This document shows, one piece after another, positions 33,796 through 41,848 of a stretch of DNA of 64,000 bases. Made by a program: the position numbers and the translations under genes. Within the stretch, counting starts at the first letter, position 1. The number at the start of each line of letters is the position of its first letter. Where the stretch lies: contig JAEWDM010000016.1 of assembly GCA_023390115.1 (NCBI GenBank), forward strand, positions 186,001-250,000. Direction: 5' to 3'. Origin of the DNA: Bacillota bacterium (GTDB lineage Bacteria; Bacillota; Clostridia; Acetivibrionales; DSM-27016). The notes beneath the pieces are model-generated. The model searched no databases and was not told the origin of the DNA. It saw only the letters and a list, made by a program, of their open reading frames with translations.

Positions 33796-35136
33796 ATGAA
33801 GAATAAACTTGAAATATTTGATATGGTAATGAAGTCTGGGATTGTAGGTGCAGGCGGTGCAGGATTTCCAACTCATGTAAAAATTTCTGCCAAAGCTGAA
33901 ATCGTAGTCGCCAATGGGGCTGAGTGTGAACCTATCCTTGAAACAGACAGGCACCTGATGCTAAGAGAAGCTCGCAAAGTTATAGAGGGCCTTAAGCTAG
34001 CGATGCAGTCCGTTGAGGCGGAAAAGGGAATAATCGCAATAAAGAAAAAACATAGTGACATTACTTTAATATTAAAAGAAATGCTGAAAGATGAAGAGCA
34101 TATAAAGCTTCATTTGCTGGATAATTTTTATCCAGCAGGTGATGAACATGTACTCGTGTACGAAGCAACAGGCCGGGTGGTTCCTATGGGGGGAATACCT
34201 TTAGATGTAAATGTAGTAGTAAGTAATGTATTTACGCTATCTTTAATGGCTGACGCTTGTAATGGTACATCTTTTACACATAGGTATATAACAATTACTG
34301 GAGAAGTAAGAAATCCTTGTGTGACTAAGCTTCCAATAGGTATTTCCATAAGAGAGACTATAGAAAAAGCTTCTGGCGGTATAAAAATAGAGGATTATAA
34401 AGTTATTATCGGCGGACCTATGATGGGCAAACTGGAAGAAAATCTTGATAATCCCATCACAAAAACGACAGGTGCCATAATAGTACTTCCCAGTGATCAT
34501 AAAATAGTAGATTTAAAAAGTAAAAATATAAAAAGTGCAATGAAAATAGCTAAATCTGTATGTTGCCAATGCAGTCAATGTACTGATATGTGCCCAAGAT
34601 TTCTATTAGGACACAATTTAAACCCTCACAAAATGATGATGGCCCTTTCAGATATTGAAGATAAGAGTGATCTAAAAGGCTTATATCCCGCTACTTTATG
34701 TAGTGAATGCGGACTCTGCGGCTACTATACATGTACGATGGGTCTTCTGCCAAATGCAGTAAACCGATATTATAAAGAAGTCATTAACAAAAATAGAGAA
34801 CGACCAAACTTTAAAAATATTATGACAGAAGAAGTACATGAATTCAGAGAATATAGAAAAGTTCCAACGGAAAGATTACTTGACAAGCTTGGACTAACGA
34901 AGTATAACTTTCATTTACCTTTCGTTGAATTAGATATAAAGCCTGAAAAAGTAGTGTTGCCTTTAAAGCAGCATATAGGCGCTCCATCAATACCTGTTTT
35001 GACTCAGGGACAAAGAGTAGCTGCAGGAGATTTGATAGCCGAAATACCTGAAAAAAGCTTGAGTGCAAGATTACATAGTCCTATTGACGGTGTTATCAAA
35101 GAAATATCTGATAGTTTTGTAATTGAAAGCATATAG
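33796..35136 (+). CDS. pduS: PduS-like RnfC-family flavoprotein with two Fe-S clusters
   Basis: 446 residues. N-terminal RnfC-type NADH/FMN domain (GIVGAGGAGFPTHVK, then GAECEP). Two cluster motifs: C256/C257-x-C259-x2-C262-x3-C266 and C302-x2-C305-x2-C308-x4-C313. The C-terminal region has the SLBB-like and biotinyl-like segments of PduS (HIGAPSIPVLTQGQRVAAGD). PduS moves electrons between NADH and a shell acceptor, and it lies ten bases before a PduT-like shell gene, its known partner. Confidence 0.92.
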   Translation: MKNKLEIFDMVMKSGIVGAGGAGFPTHVKISAKAEIVVANGAECEPILETDRHLMLREARKVIEGLKLAMQSVEAEKGIIAIKKKHSDITLILKEMLKDEEHIKLHLLDNFYPAGDEHVLVYEATGRVVPMGGIPLDVNVVVSNVFTLSLMADACNGTSFTHRYITITGEVRNPCVTKLPIGISIRETIEKASGGIKIEDYKVIIGGPMMGKLEENLDNPITKTTGAIIVLPSDHKIVDLKSKNIKSAMKIAKSVCCQCSQCTDMCPRFLLGHNLNPHKMMMALSDIEDKSDLKGLYPATLCSECGLCGYYTCTMGLLPNAVNRYYKEVINKNRERPNFKNIMTEEVHEFREYRKVPTERLLDKLGLTKYNFHLPFVELDIKPEKVVLPLKQHIGAPSIPVLTQGQRVAAGDLIAEIPEKSLSARLHSPIDGVIKEISDSFVIESI

Positions 35137-35146
35137 GAGGAATAAA

Positions 35147-35692
35147 ATGAATGCTATTGGTATAATTGAGTCTTCCAGTATAGCAAAAGGTATAGAACTT
35201 TGTGACACTATGGTTAAAGCATCAGCAGTAAAAATAATTGAGGCACAACCTTTATGCCCTGGTAAGTATGTAATTTTAATATCAGGAAGTATATCAGAGG
35301 TAGAAAACTCTGTTTTAGTTGCTGCTGAGAGGGCAGGAAGCATGTTAGTGGACAAACTAATAATCCCCAATATAGATGATAGGGTGTTTAAAGCGATTAA
35401 TTCTACTAGTAATATTTCAAAAATAGGTGCTATTGGAATTATAGAGACCTTTTCAGCAGCATCGGGGGTACTTGCAGCTGACACAGCTGTAAAGGCTGCT
35501 GAGATAGAATTGATAGAAGTACGATTATCAAGAGGAATGGGCGGGAAAGCTTTCGCTATTGTGACAGGAAGTGTGTCTGATGTAAATGCTGCAGTCAATG
35601 CTGGATGTGAAGCAGTTAAATCGGATGGGATGCTTGCTGGTTTCACTGTAATTCCTTCACCTCATGCAGACTTTAAAAGGTTTATAAGCTAG
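35147..35692 (+). CDS. pduT: BMC-T trimer shell protein, PduT-like
   Basis: 181 residues from the ATG at 35147 (GGAGG at 35136-35140; an upstream in-frame start overlaps pduS and lacks a site). Two BMC domains in tandem, beginning AIGIIESSSIAKG and AIGIIETFSAASG. C37 in QPLCPGKYVIL corresponds to the Cys that ligates a [4Fe-4S] cluster at the trimer pore of PduT. Together with PduS it suggests an electron conduit through the shell. Last gene of the operon. Confidence 0.92.
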   Translation: MNAIGIIESSSIAKGIELCDTMVKASAVKIIEAQPLCPGKYVILISGSISEVENSVLVAAERAGSMLVDKLIIPNIDDRVFKAINSTSNISKIGAIGIIETFSAASGVLAADTAVKAAEIELIEVRLSRGMGGKAFAIVTGSVSDVNAAVNAGCEAVKSDGMLAGFTVIPSPHADFKRFIS

Positions 35693-35789
35693 TTACTTAA
35701 GAAATTAATGAAGAATATAAAGCATCTAATACTGATTTTAAATATAATAATATTGCATTTAGAATGTCTATAAATAGATTTAATAAAGA

Positions 35790-36251
35790 GTGGGAACACC
35801 AAAAAGAACTGTCCGGTGTTTAATAAGATTTGTTATGGCAGCAGGAAATAAAGGGATTGATATGGGTAAGGAGCCTTTTTACCCTGCTTGTTATAATCTC
35901 CCAAATATTATTGTGGTTGCCGCAGTAAATCAATATGGTCTATTATATGAAAAGTCTAATTATGGTACATCCGTAGATATTGGTGCGCCTGGTGAAGATA
36001 TTACAAGTATATATATGGAGGATCAATACATAAAAGTTCAAGGAACTTCGGCATCAGCTCCTTTTGTATCGGGGGTCTGTGCGCTTGTGCTTGAGAAGAA
36101 TCCGAAGCTGCTGCCTCAGGAGGTAAAAAGGATAATAACACATCCGGATAATATAACTCAAATAAATGGACTTAGAGGGAAGGTAAAATATGCAGGAATC
36201 ATAAACGCATATAAATGTATTATCACAGATGCCACAGGGCTGATCGAATAA
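35790..36251 (+). pseudogene. C-terminal fragment of a subtilase (S8) protease
   Basis: 153 codons carrying the oxyanion Asn (VMAAGNKG) and the catalytic Ser (GTSASAPFVSG) of subtilisin-like proteases; the domain half with the catalytic Asp and His is absent. No ribosome site is seen and the upstream 100 bases contain only scraps of frame. It is a remnant, perhaps left when the adjoining region was rearranged. Confidence 0.8.
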
Positions 36252-36252
36252 A

Positions 36253-36350
36253 TGGGACAACGGGACATTCCTCGACGAAGGAGAGGAGTGTCCCGTTACC
36301 TTGTTCGGAGAGGAGTGTCCCATTACTTTGTTGCCCCGTTACCTTGTTAC
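36253..36350 (+). repeat. REP-like inverted and direct repeats
   Basis: GGGACATTCCTC pairs with GAGGAGTGTCCC (one wobble), and the unit GGAGAGGAGTGTCCC(G/A)TTAC(C/T)TTGTT is repeated once in tandem about 26 bases further on. Located between convergent genes (subtilase remnant and aroF), it resembles extragenic palindromes mobilised by Y1 transposases; it may also act as a terminator. Confidence 0.6.
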
Positions 36351-37360
36351 AGACTGCGTCCTACCGCGCTGGCAACAGGCCCAAGCTCTTTCATAAGCTG
36401 GTCAAATTTTGAGGGGCGGAGGGATTGAGGGCCGTCGCACAGTGCTGCAGCCGGATCGGAATGGACCTCAATAATCAGTCCGTCTGCTCCTGTAGCTATC
36501 GCACCCTTCGAAAGAGCGGGAACGTATTTCCAGGTGCCGGTGGCATGGCTTGGGTCTACTATTATGGGAAGGTGCGAGCTTTCCTTCACTACAGGTATTG
36601 CACTGAGATCTATTGTATTTCTCGTGGCTGTCTCGAATGTTCTTACTCCCCTTTCACATAATATTATGTTGGGGTTCCCGGCGGCCATTATATATTCCGA
36701 TGCCATAAGCCATTCTTCTATGGTTGCGGACAGACCCCTTTTTAAAAGCACAGGCTTTTTTGTCATACCCACCTCATGGAGGAGACGGAAGTTCTGCATG
36801 TTCCTTGCACCGATCTGTATTATGTCCACATATGAGGCTACGAGCTCCACATCGCGAGTGTCTACAACCTCGGTCACAATTTTCATGCCTGTGGCTTCCC
36901 GCCCTGCCGCCATTATTTTGAGTCCGTCCTCTTCAAGCCCCTGGAAGGCATAGGGAGATGTGCGGGGCTTAAACGCGCCTCCCCGAAGGATTTTAGCTCC
37001 TGCCTCCTTTACCTTTAAGGCTGTCTCAATAAAAATTTCTTCATTCTCAATTGCGCATGGGCCTGCAATGACAACTACCTGATTGCCCCCTATTTTAATA
37101 TCTCCCACCTCTACTACGGTAGGAAGCTGTTTTAGCTCGCGTCCCGCAAGCTTATAGGGCTTCATTATGGGCACAAGGCTCTCTACTCCGGGCATTGTCG
37201 ATATGGAGTGAGTGTTTAAAAGATGCTTATCGCCGATTGCTCCTATAACAGTTTTAACCTCTCCGAATATAGGATGAGTACTGAACCCCAGCTCATACAG
37301 CTTGCGCTCCACCTTGTCTATTTCCTCTCTTGTAGCAGAAGATTTCATTACAATAATCAT
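36347..37360 (-). CDS. aroF: 3-deoxy-7-phosphoheptulonate synthase (DAHP synthase)
   Basis: 337 residues; catalyses the first shikimate-pathway step from phosphoenolpyruvate and erythrose-4-phosphate. An N-terminal ferredoxin-like/ACT-like domain (1-85) is followed by the TIM barrel with AGPCAIENEE, GGAFKPRTSPYAFQG, KRGLSATIEEWL and DPSHATG motifs, typical of the Thermotoga/Bacillus-type AroA. The N-terminal domain suggests feedback inhibition by an aromatic amino acid. Transcription is controlled by the T-box leader upstream. Confidence 0.95.
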   Translation of the reverse strand: MIIVMKSSATREEIDKVERKLYELGFSTHPIFGEVKTVIGAIGDKHLLNTHSISTMPGVESLVPIMKPYKLAGRELKQLPTVVEVGDIKIGGNQVVVIAGPCAIENEEIFIETALKVKEAGAKILRGGAFKPRTSPYAFQGLEEDGLKIMAAGREATGMKIVTEVVDTRDVELVASYVDIIQIGARNMQNFRLLHEVGMTKKPVLLKRGLSATIEEWLMASEYIMAAGNPNIILCERGVRTFETATRNTIDLSAIPVVKESSHLPIIVDPSHATGTWKYVPALSKGAIATGADGLIIEVHSDPAAALCDGPQSLRPSKFDQLMKELGPVASAVGRSL

Positions 37361-37382
37361 TAAAATACCCCCTTGATGTTTA

Positions 37383-37672
37383 ATTTACGGACAAAATAAA
37401 AACTCTCCGCCCAAAACATGCTATTGTTTTGGGACGAAGAGTATAATCCACGCGGTACCACCCATATTGGCTTAAATAAACAAGCCCTCTTAAAGTATGT
37501 ACGGGAAAAACGAAATTCCGATACATTTCCTCTTTTAACGGCGAGGACTCCGGTTTAGCCTACTGAAAGCTTTCAGCCAACAGCTCTAAGGAGAACTTCA
37601 ACTATCTTACCCATGCCGGACTTTCACTGCCACCGGCTCGCTTTAAAGGATACTATATGATAATTTACTTTT
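37383..37672 (-). promoter_or_regulatory. T-box riboswitch of aroF
   Basis: On the minus strand the conserved antiterminator GGGTGGTACCGCG lies at 37448-37465, followed by a terminator hairpin CCAAAACA/TGTTTTGG (37411-37432) and a U-rich tract (37393-37402). Stem I includes the distal-loop sequence GAGCCGGTGGCAGTGAAAG. A UUC (Phe) triplet after GAAG at 37593-37595 is in a position that could be the specifier, which would suit an aromatic-pathway gene; this last step is tentative. Confidence 0.88.
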
Positions 37673-37706
37673 CCTTTTCATCGCATTTGGAAATTTAATT
37701 TTTTTA

Positions 37707-37735
37707 ATAATAACATGTGTAAAAATATATGTCAA
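37707..37735 (-). promoter_or_regulatory. Promoter of the T-box/aroF transcript
   Basis: Minus-strand TTGACA (37735-37730), 17-base spacer, TATTAT (37712-37707), just ahead of the T-box leader. Confidence 0.75.
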
Positions 37736-37859
37736 TATACTAAGTAAAAAATTTACGAGGCTTTACAGTTATATAACTTAAGTGGACATATTTTAAAAAT
37801 GGCCGCAGGGGCATATATATTATACCGGGAAAATACTTGTTTTGATAAAGGAGACAGCC

Positions 37860-37991
37860 ATGATTGGAAGGCAGAAAAATTGCAGAGATGTATTGATAAT
37901 TAAAAAATATTCCGGCAGCATACGTAAGGACAGGCTGCTGTATAAGCTCATAAGGCTTCTTGCCGGAAACATTGGTCCGGGAGGGCAATAG
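37860..37991 (+). CDS. Small basic protein preceding the split recombinase
   Basis: 43 residues, AAAGGAGAC seven bases before the ATG, and a stop six bases before the recombinase ATG. Rich in Arg/Lys (RQKNCRDVLIIKKYSG, then IRKDRLLYKLIRLL). No family is recognised. The tight spacing suggests translation together with the recombinase, perhaps as a directionality or accessory factor. Confidence 0.55.
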   Translation: MIGRQKNCRDVLIIKKYSGSIRKDRLLYKLIRLLAGNIGPGGQ

Positions 37992-37996
37992 CTGCT

Positions 37997-38419
37997 ATGG
38001 ATAATACATGTAACGGGGCTAATAAGATAGGGGTATATGTAAGAGAGAGCAGAGATGACAATCAGGAAAATTTTGAGACTATAGAGACTCAAAGGGACCT
38101 GCTTATAGATTATGTGCAAAAAAACAGTATGGGCAAGCTGGTTAAGGTCTACGTAGATGATAATGTATCGGGTGCGGGCTTTGAGAGAAGAGGAATTGAA
38201 GAGCTTAAGCAGGACGTGTCCGCAGGAAATATTGATATGGTAGTCATTAAGGATCTCTCAAGATTGGGGAGAAATAATGCAAAAACACTTCTGTTTCTGG
38301 ACTATCTGGAGGAAAACCGGGTAAGGGTAGTTACCTTTGACGGAAAGTATGACAGCTTAAGGGATAATGAGACTGTGGGAATTGAAACCTGGTACAATGA
38401 GAGGTATATTATATTATAG
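37997..38419 (+). pseudogene. Interrupted serine recombinase, 5' part (outer recombinase)
   Basis: 140 codons: a full resolvase catalytic domain with S18 in VYVRESRDDN, VDDNVSGAGFERRG, and DLSRLGRN. The frame follows the normal family sequence as far as ETWYNERY (Y137) and then meets a stop after three foreign codons. The missing remainder is at 44601-45767. Joining 38407 to 44601 gives one frame of 525 codons, the usual size. The gene is therefore intact in information but split by an inserted element. A catalytic-domain peptide may still be made. Confidence 0.9.
38393..38409 (+). other. Left attachment site (attL core) of the 6.2-kb element
   Basis: TACAATGAGAGGTATAT. It matches the sequence at 44586-44602 at 16 of 17 positions; the single difference (T/C) is a synonymous Asn codon change in the recombinase frame. 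Identity ends on both sides of the 17 bases. Confidence 0.88.
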
Positions 38420-38427
38420 ACATTTTT

Positions 38428-39954
38428 CTAAAATTTAGTGTTTATACGGATTTCAAAACTATCATTCCGCTGGCCTTTTGTTTTAAAATATTCTATGCTT
38501 TTAATAATGCCTTTTAGCATCACATTTTTCCCGGCAGCAGTTTTTATAAGGTGGTATACGTCCAATACCTCCTTGATTTTGGGGATAACCTCGTTTTCCG
38601 TACTGATTTTTTTGAGCTCCTTATGCACCTGTTCTTTGGTATTACTGATGGCCTTTTCTATAGAATCGATTTTCTCTGTCAGTATGTTTGAACGCTCAAT
38701 AAAGAGCTCTGCAGTATAAATTTCCCTCTCAAGGAGATTGTGAAGACTTTCCTTCTGCCTGAAGGTTTCGGAAAGCTCTCTTTGAAGGGATATAATATTG
38801 CGGTTTAGGGCATCAACTTCCGGTATGCCTTTTGAATAAGCCTCTGCAGCCTGAATTTTGATTGAATAGCTGTCGAGCATTTCCTTTAAGCCTTTTAAAA
38901 CCGCATCCTCAATATATTTGAACTTACTGCTTTTATTACCGCATTTGCTTATACATATCAGGTGAGGGTCCGACTTTTCATAGGTTCTGTATCTAAGCTT
39001 GCCGCCGCAGGTCCCGCACACCGCAAGTCCGGCAAAAGGATTACTCAAAGCTGCTTCAGGCTTTACAGGCACTTTTATATGAGCCTTTCTTATTTCATTG
39101 GCCTTTTGATATAAATCATAGGTGACAATGGGCTCGTGCTTGCCGTCTACTAAAAGCCACTCACTGCTTGGCCTTGTCTTGTGAGACTTTTTCTTTTTTT
39201 CGGAATAGTATCCCTGGCTTTTATTCCAGGCTATTTTACCTATGTACAAGGGGTTTTTGATTATGTAGGCCACTGAGGAAGAAGACCATTTATTTCCCCT
39301 GTTTGTACTGATACCCATTGAAGTAAGCCTGTCTGATATAATTTGACTTCCAATTTTATCATTGGCGTACCATGAGAAAATCATTTTTACTATTTCGGCC
39401 TGTTCTCTATTAGGTACCAACGTCCTGCCCGTCTTTTTCCGGGCAATGTCATACCCGAATGGGGGATAAGGCGCATTATAATTTCCCTCGTTGATGGAAT
39501 GCATTATTCCGCGCCGCAGGCGCTTATTAATCATTTTATACTCCTTGCGGCTCATAAAAGCCTCAAATTCGCTATATTCCTCGTCAAATTCATTGTTTAA
39601 GTCATATGTCTTATCGGGCGTAATTATCAATGTTGCAGATTTTTTGAAGGTCTTGAGAATAATGCCCTGCTCCTCCAAATCTCCGCGTCCCAGTCTCTGT
39701 ATATCCATTACAAGCACAGCGTCATAGAGGCCCTGTTCAACCTCTCTCAGCAGCAGAAGCATAGCGGGCCTGTTTAAGAGGCTTTCACCGGATACCAGCT
39801 CTTCGTAAACCTTGACTATATTAAGCTTTTTTATTTTGGCAAAGGACAGCAGCTCCTTCCTGTGAATGGCTAATGTTTCACCCTGGCCGAAATACCTTTC
39901 CTTTTCCTCGTCGGCTCTTGACTTGCGTAAGTATATAGCTGTTTTTAATTCCAT
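38428..39954 (-). CDS. Large serine recombinase of the inserted element (inner recombinase)
   Basis: 508 residues. Resolvase domain with the catalytic S12 in YLRKSRADEE, then VMDIQRLGRGD, the recombinase domain (GYDIARKKTGRTLVPNREQA onward), a zinc ribbon (CGTCGGKLRYRTY with later C-x3-C) and a C-terminal coiled coil (about 365-450). All catalytic landmarks are intact. The stop codon is about 20 bases from attL, the usual place for an integrase gene. It is a different lineage from the outer recombinase (RKSRADEE against RESRDDN) and presumably catalyses insertion and excision of this element. Confidence 0.93.
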   Translation of the reverse strand: MELKTAIYLRKSRADEEKERYFGQGETLAIHRKELLSFAKIKKLNIVKVYEELVSGESLLNRPAMLLLLREVEQGLYDAVLVMDIQRLGRGDLEEQGIILKTFKKSATLIITPDKTYDLNNEFDEEYSEFEAFMSRKEYKMINKRLRRGIMHSINEGNYNAPYPPFGYDIARKKTGRTLVPNREQAEIVKMIFSWYANDKIGSQIISDRLTSMGISTNRGNKWSSSSVAYIIKNPLYIGKIAWNKSQGYYSEKKKKSHKTRPSSEWLLVDGKHEPIVTYDLYQKANEIRKAHIKVPVKPEAALSNPFAGLAVCGTCGGKLRYRTYEKSDPHLICISKCGNKSSKFKYIEDAVLKGLKEMLDSYSIKIQAAEAYSKGIPEVDALNRNIISLQRELSETFRQKESLHNLLEREIYTAELFIERSNILTEKIDSIEKAISNTKEQVHKELKKISTENEVIPKIKEVLDVYHLIKTAAGKNVMLKGIIKSIEYFKTKGQRNDSFEIRINTKF

Positions 39955-40075
39955 TATTATGACCCCATTAATACATTTATAATAAATATTGTATTTTTAT
40001 GCCAAAGCTGTGCTGGCTTACACCAAGGCTTCCTGCATTCAGCACGCTGCTTGCCTGTCATATTAATTGTATGCA

Positions 40076-41848
40076 ATGCCCGGTAAAGTATTCGGGGGCA
40101 AATTTTTAAAAGAAGATATATTCCAAGGAAGAATTGTCCATACTAATTTTAAGAAAAATCATTGGTGGAAGGATAAGATTTTATTGTTTTTTGGATTTGT
40201 TATTCGCAAATTACGGTTTTTAAGCAGAGCATATTCCCATTCAGATGAGGATACGGCAGCTTGTGACATCGAACAGAACGCCGGCAAAGGTCCAAAGCCC
40301 GGCAAAAGTCAGAGAACAGACAGGATAGAGCCACAGCTTGGTGAAAACCTTGACTGCTTAAAGGAAATGTTTTGCGATAGCTGTGATTTGAAGACTCATA
40401 TATTCCGGTTCGGGCAGGGCGACTGCCTGACCGGTGCATTAGTGTTTATTGACGGCATGGTGGACAATACCACCCTGACAAATGCCATACTGCGTCCGGT
40501 AACGGGCTGCCGGACTGAAGAAATACCTCTCCGTGCGGGAAAGGGTCTTATAAATGACATTGCACAGAGTGTTTTGTGTGCCGGGGATGTAAAAACGGCT
40601 TCATTTCTGTCGGAGCTTGCATCGGGATGCCTGTCAGGGGATACGGCGATCCTTATAGATGGCTGTACGGAAGGACTTGTTGTCAGCACTAAGGGATGGG
40701 ATAAGCGAAGTATTACCGAGCCCCAGTCCGAGACTGTAGTACGAGGCCCCCGTGAGGGGTTTACTGAAAATCTGCGTACAAACACGTCAATGCTCCGGCG
40801 CAAAATTAAAAGCGCACAGTTGTGTGTTGAAAATATAACCGCCGGAAGGAAAACCAACACAAATATATGCATCATATATCTGGACGGAGTGGCTGCAGCT
40901 CAGGTGGTAGAGGCCGTTAAATACCGTATAGGCCGGCTGAAGGTGGATTCAATACTTGAATCGGGATATATTGAGGAATATATTGAGGATGCCCCCTTTT
41001 CTCCCTTTGCCACAGTGGGGTACAGCGAAAAGCCCGATGTTGTTGCGGCACGCATTTTGGAGGGCCGCGTCGCTATTCTGGTTGATGGCACACCGTTTGT
41101 GCTGACAGTTCCGATGCTGTTTATTGAAAGCTTTCAGACCGCGGAGGACTACTATACCCGTCCCCTTTATGCAAGCCTGACACGGATGCTGCGCTTCGCT
41201 GCTTTCATAATCACTGTGTTTGCTCCCGCCGCTTATATTGCGTTGACTGTATTTCACCAGGAGCTGATTCCCACCACCCTGCTGTTTACCATAGCAAACG
41301 CACGGGAAGGAACACCCTTTCCGGGTTTTATGGAAGCATTGATTATGGTATTTGCGTTTGAGCTTCTGCGTGAGGCCGGAATCCGGCTGCCACGTCCGGT
41401 AGGACAGGCCATCAGTATTGTGGGCGCCCTTATCATGGGTGACGCAGCGGTATCTGCGGGAATTGTCGGTGCGCCCATGGTGATTACCATAGCTATTACT
41501 GCGGTTGCCAGCTTTCTTGTACCGTCTCAGAATGACTCGGCGTCCGCTCTGAGAGTGGTGATGATGATATTGGCCTCATTTGCAGGCTTTTACGGTATTG
41601 CAATGGGATTTCTTGCCATACTGATGCATCTTGGGTCACTGAGCTCATTCGGCGTGCCATATTTTGACGGCTTTGCATGGACGAGCAATTTGCAGGATTC
41701 TGTCGTGCGAATGCCTCAATGGTTCATGACCCGGCGTCCAAAGGATATGGCCCGCGGCGATACAGTGCGCCGGCGCTTTTTTATACCCCCCTTACGTCCC
41801 TATGAGCCCCGGGATGAGGATGATACGGAGGGCAAAGGACATGAATAA
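40076..41848 (+). CDS. gerKA: Spore germinant receptor subunit A (GerA/GerKA family)
   Basis: About 590 residues; the start is uncertain (ATG at 40076 or TTG at 40067, neither with a good ribosome site). An N-terminal extension of about 90 residues is followed by the soluble GerA domain (from LGENLDCLKEMF) and five or so membrane helices with the conserved REGTPFPGFMEALIMVFAFELLREAGIRLPRPVGQAISIVGALI region (quoted as landmarks REGTPFP and RLPRPVGQ). Sits in the inner spore membrane and binds small germinants with the B subunit. A possible forespore-type -10 (CATATTA, 40059-40065) precedes it. Confidence 0.92.
   Translation: MPGKVFGGKFLKEDIFQGRIVHTNFKKNHWWKDKILLFFGFVIRKLRFLSRAYSHSDEDTAACDIEQNAGKGPKPGKSQRTDRIEPQLGENLDCLKEMFCDSCDLKTHIFRFGQGDCLTGALVFIDGMVDNTTLTNAILRPVTGCRTEEIPLRAGKGLINDIAQSVLCAGDVKTASFLSELASGCLSGDTAILIDGCTEGLVVSTKGWDKRSITEPQSETVVRGPREGFTENLRTNTSMLRRKIKSAQLCVENITAGRKTNTNICIIYLDGVAAAQVVEAVKYRIGRLKVDSILESGYIEEYIEDAPFSPFATVGYSEKPDVVAARILEGRVAILVDGTPFVLTVPMLFIESFQTAEDYYTRPLYASLTRMLRFAAFIITVFAPAAYIALTVFHQELIPTTLLFTIANAREGTPFPGFMEALIMVFAFELLREAGIRLPRPVGQAISIVGALIMGDAAVSAGIVGAPMVITIAITAVASFLVPSQNDSASALRVVMMILASFAGFYGIAMGFLAILMHLGSLSSFGVPYFDGFAWTSNLQDSVVRMPQWFMTRRPKDMARGDTVRRRFFIPPLRPYEPRDEDDTEGKGHE

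Noticed and set aside
37740..37988. Minus-strand open frames opposite the small basic ORF
   Set aside because: They lack ribosome sites and are shadows; the plus-strand 43-codon frame has a consensus site and fits the recombinase start.
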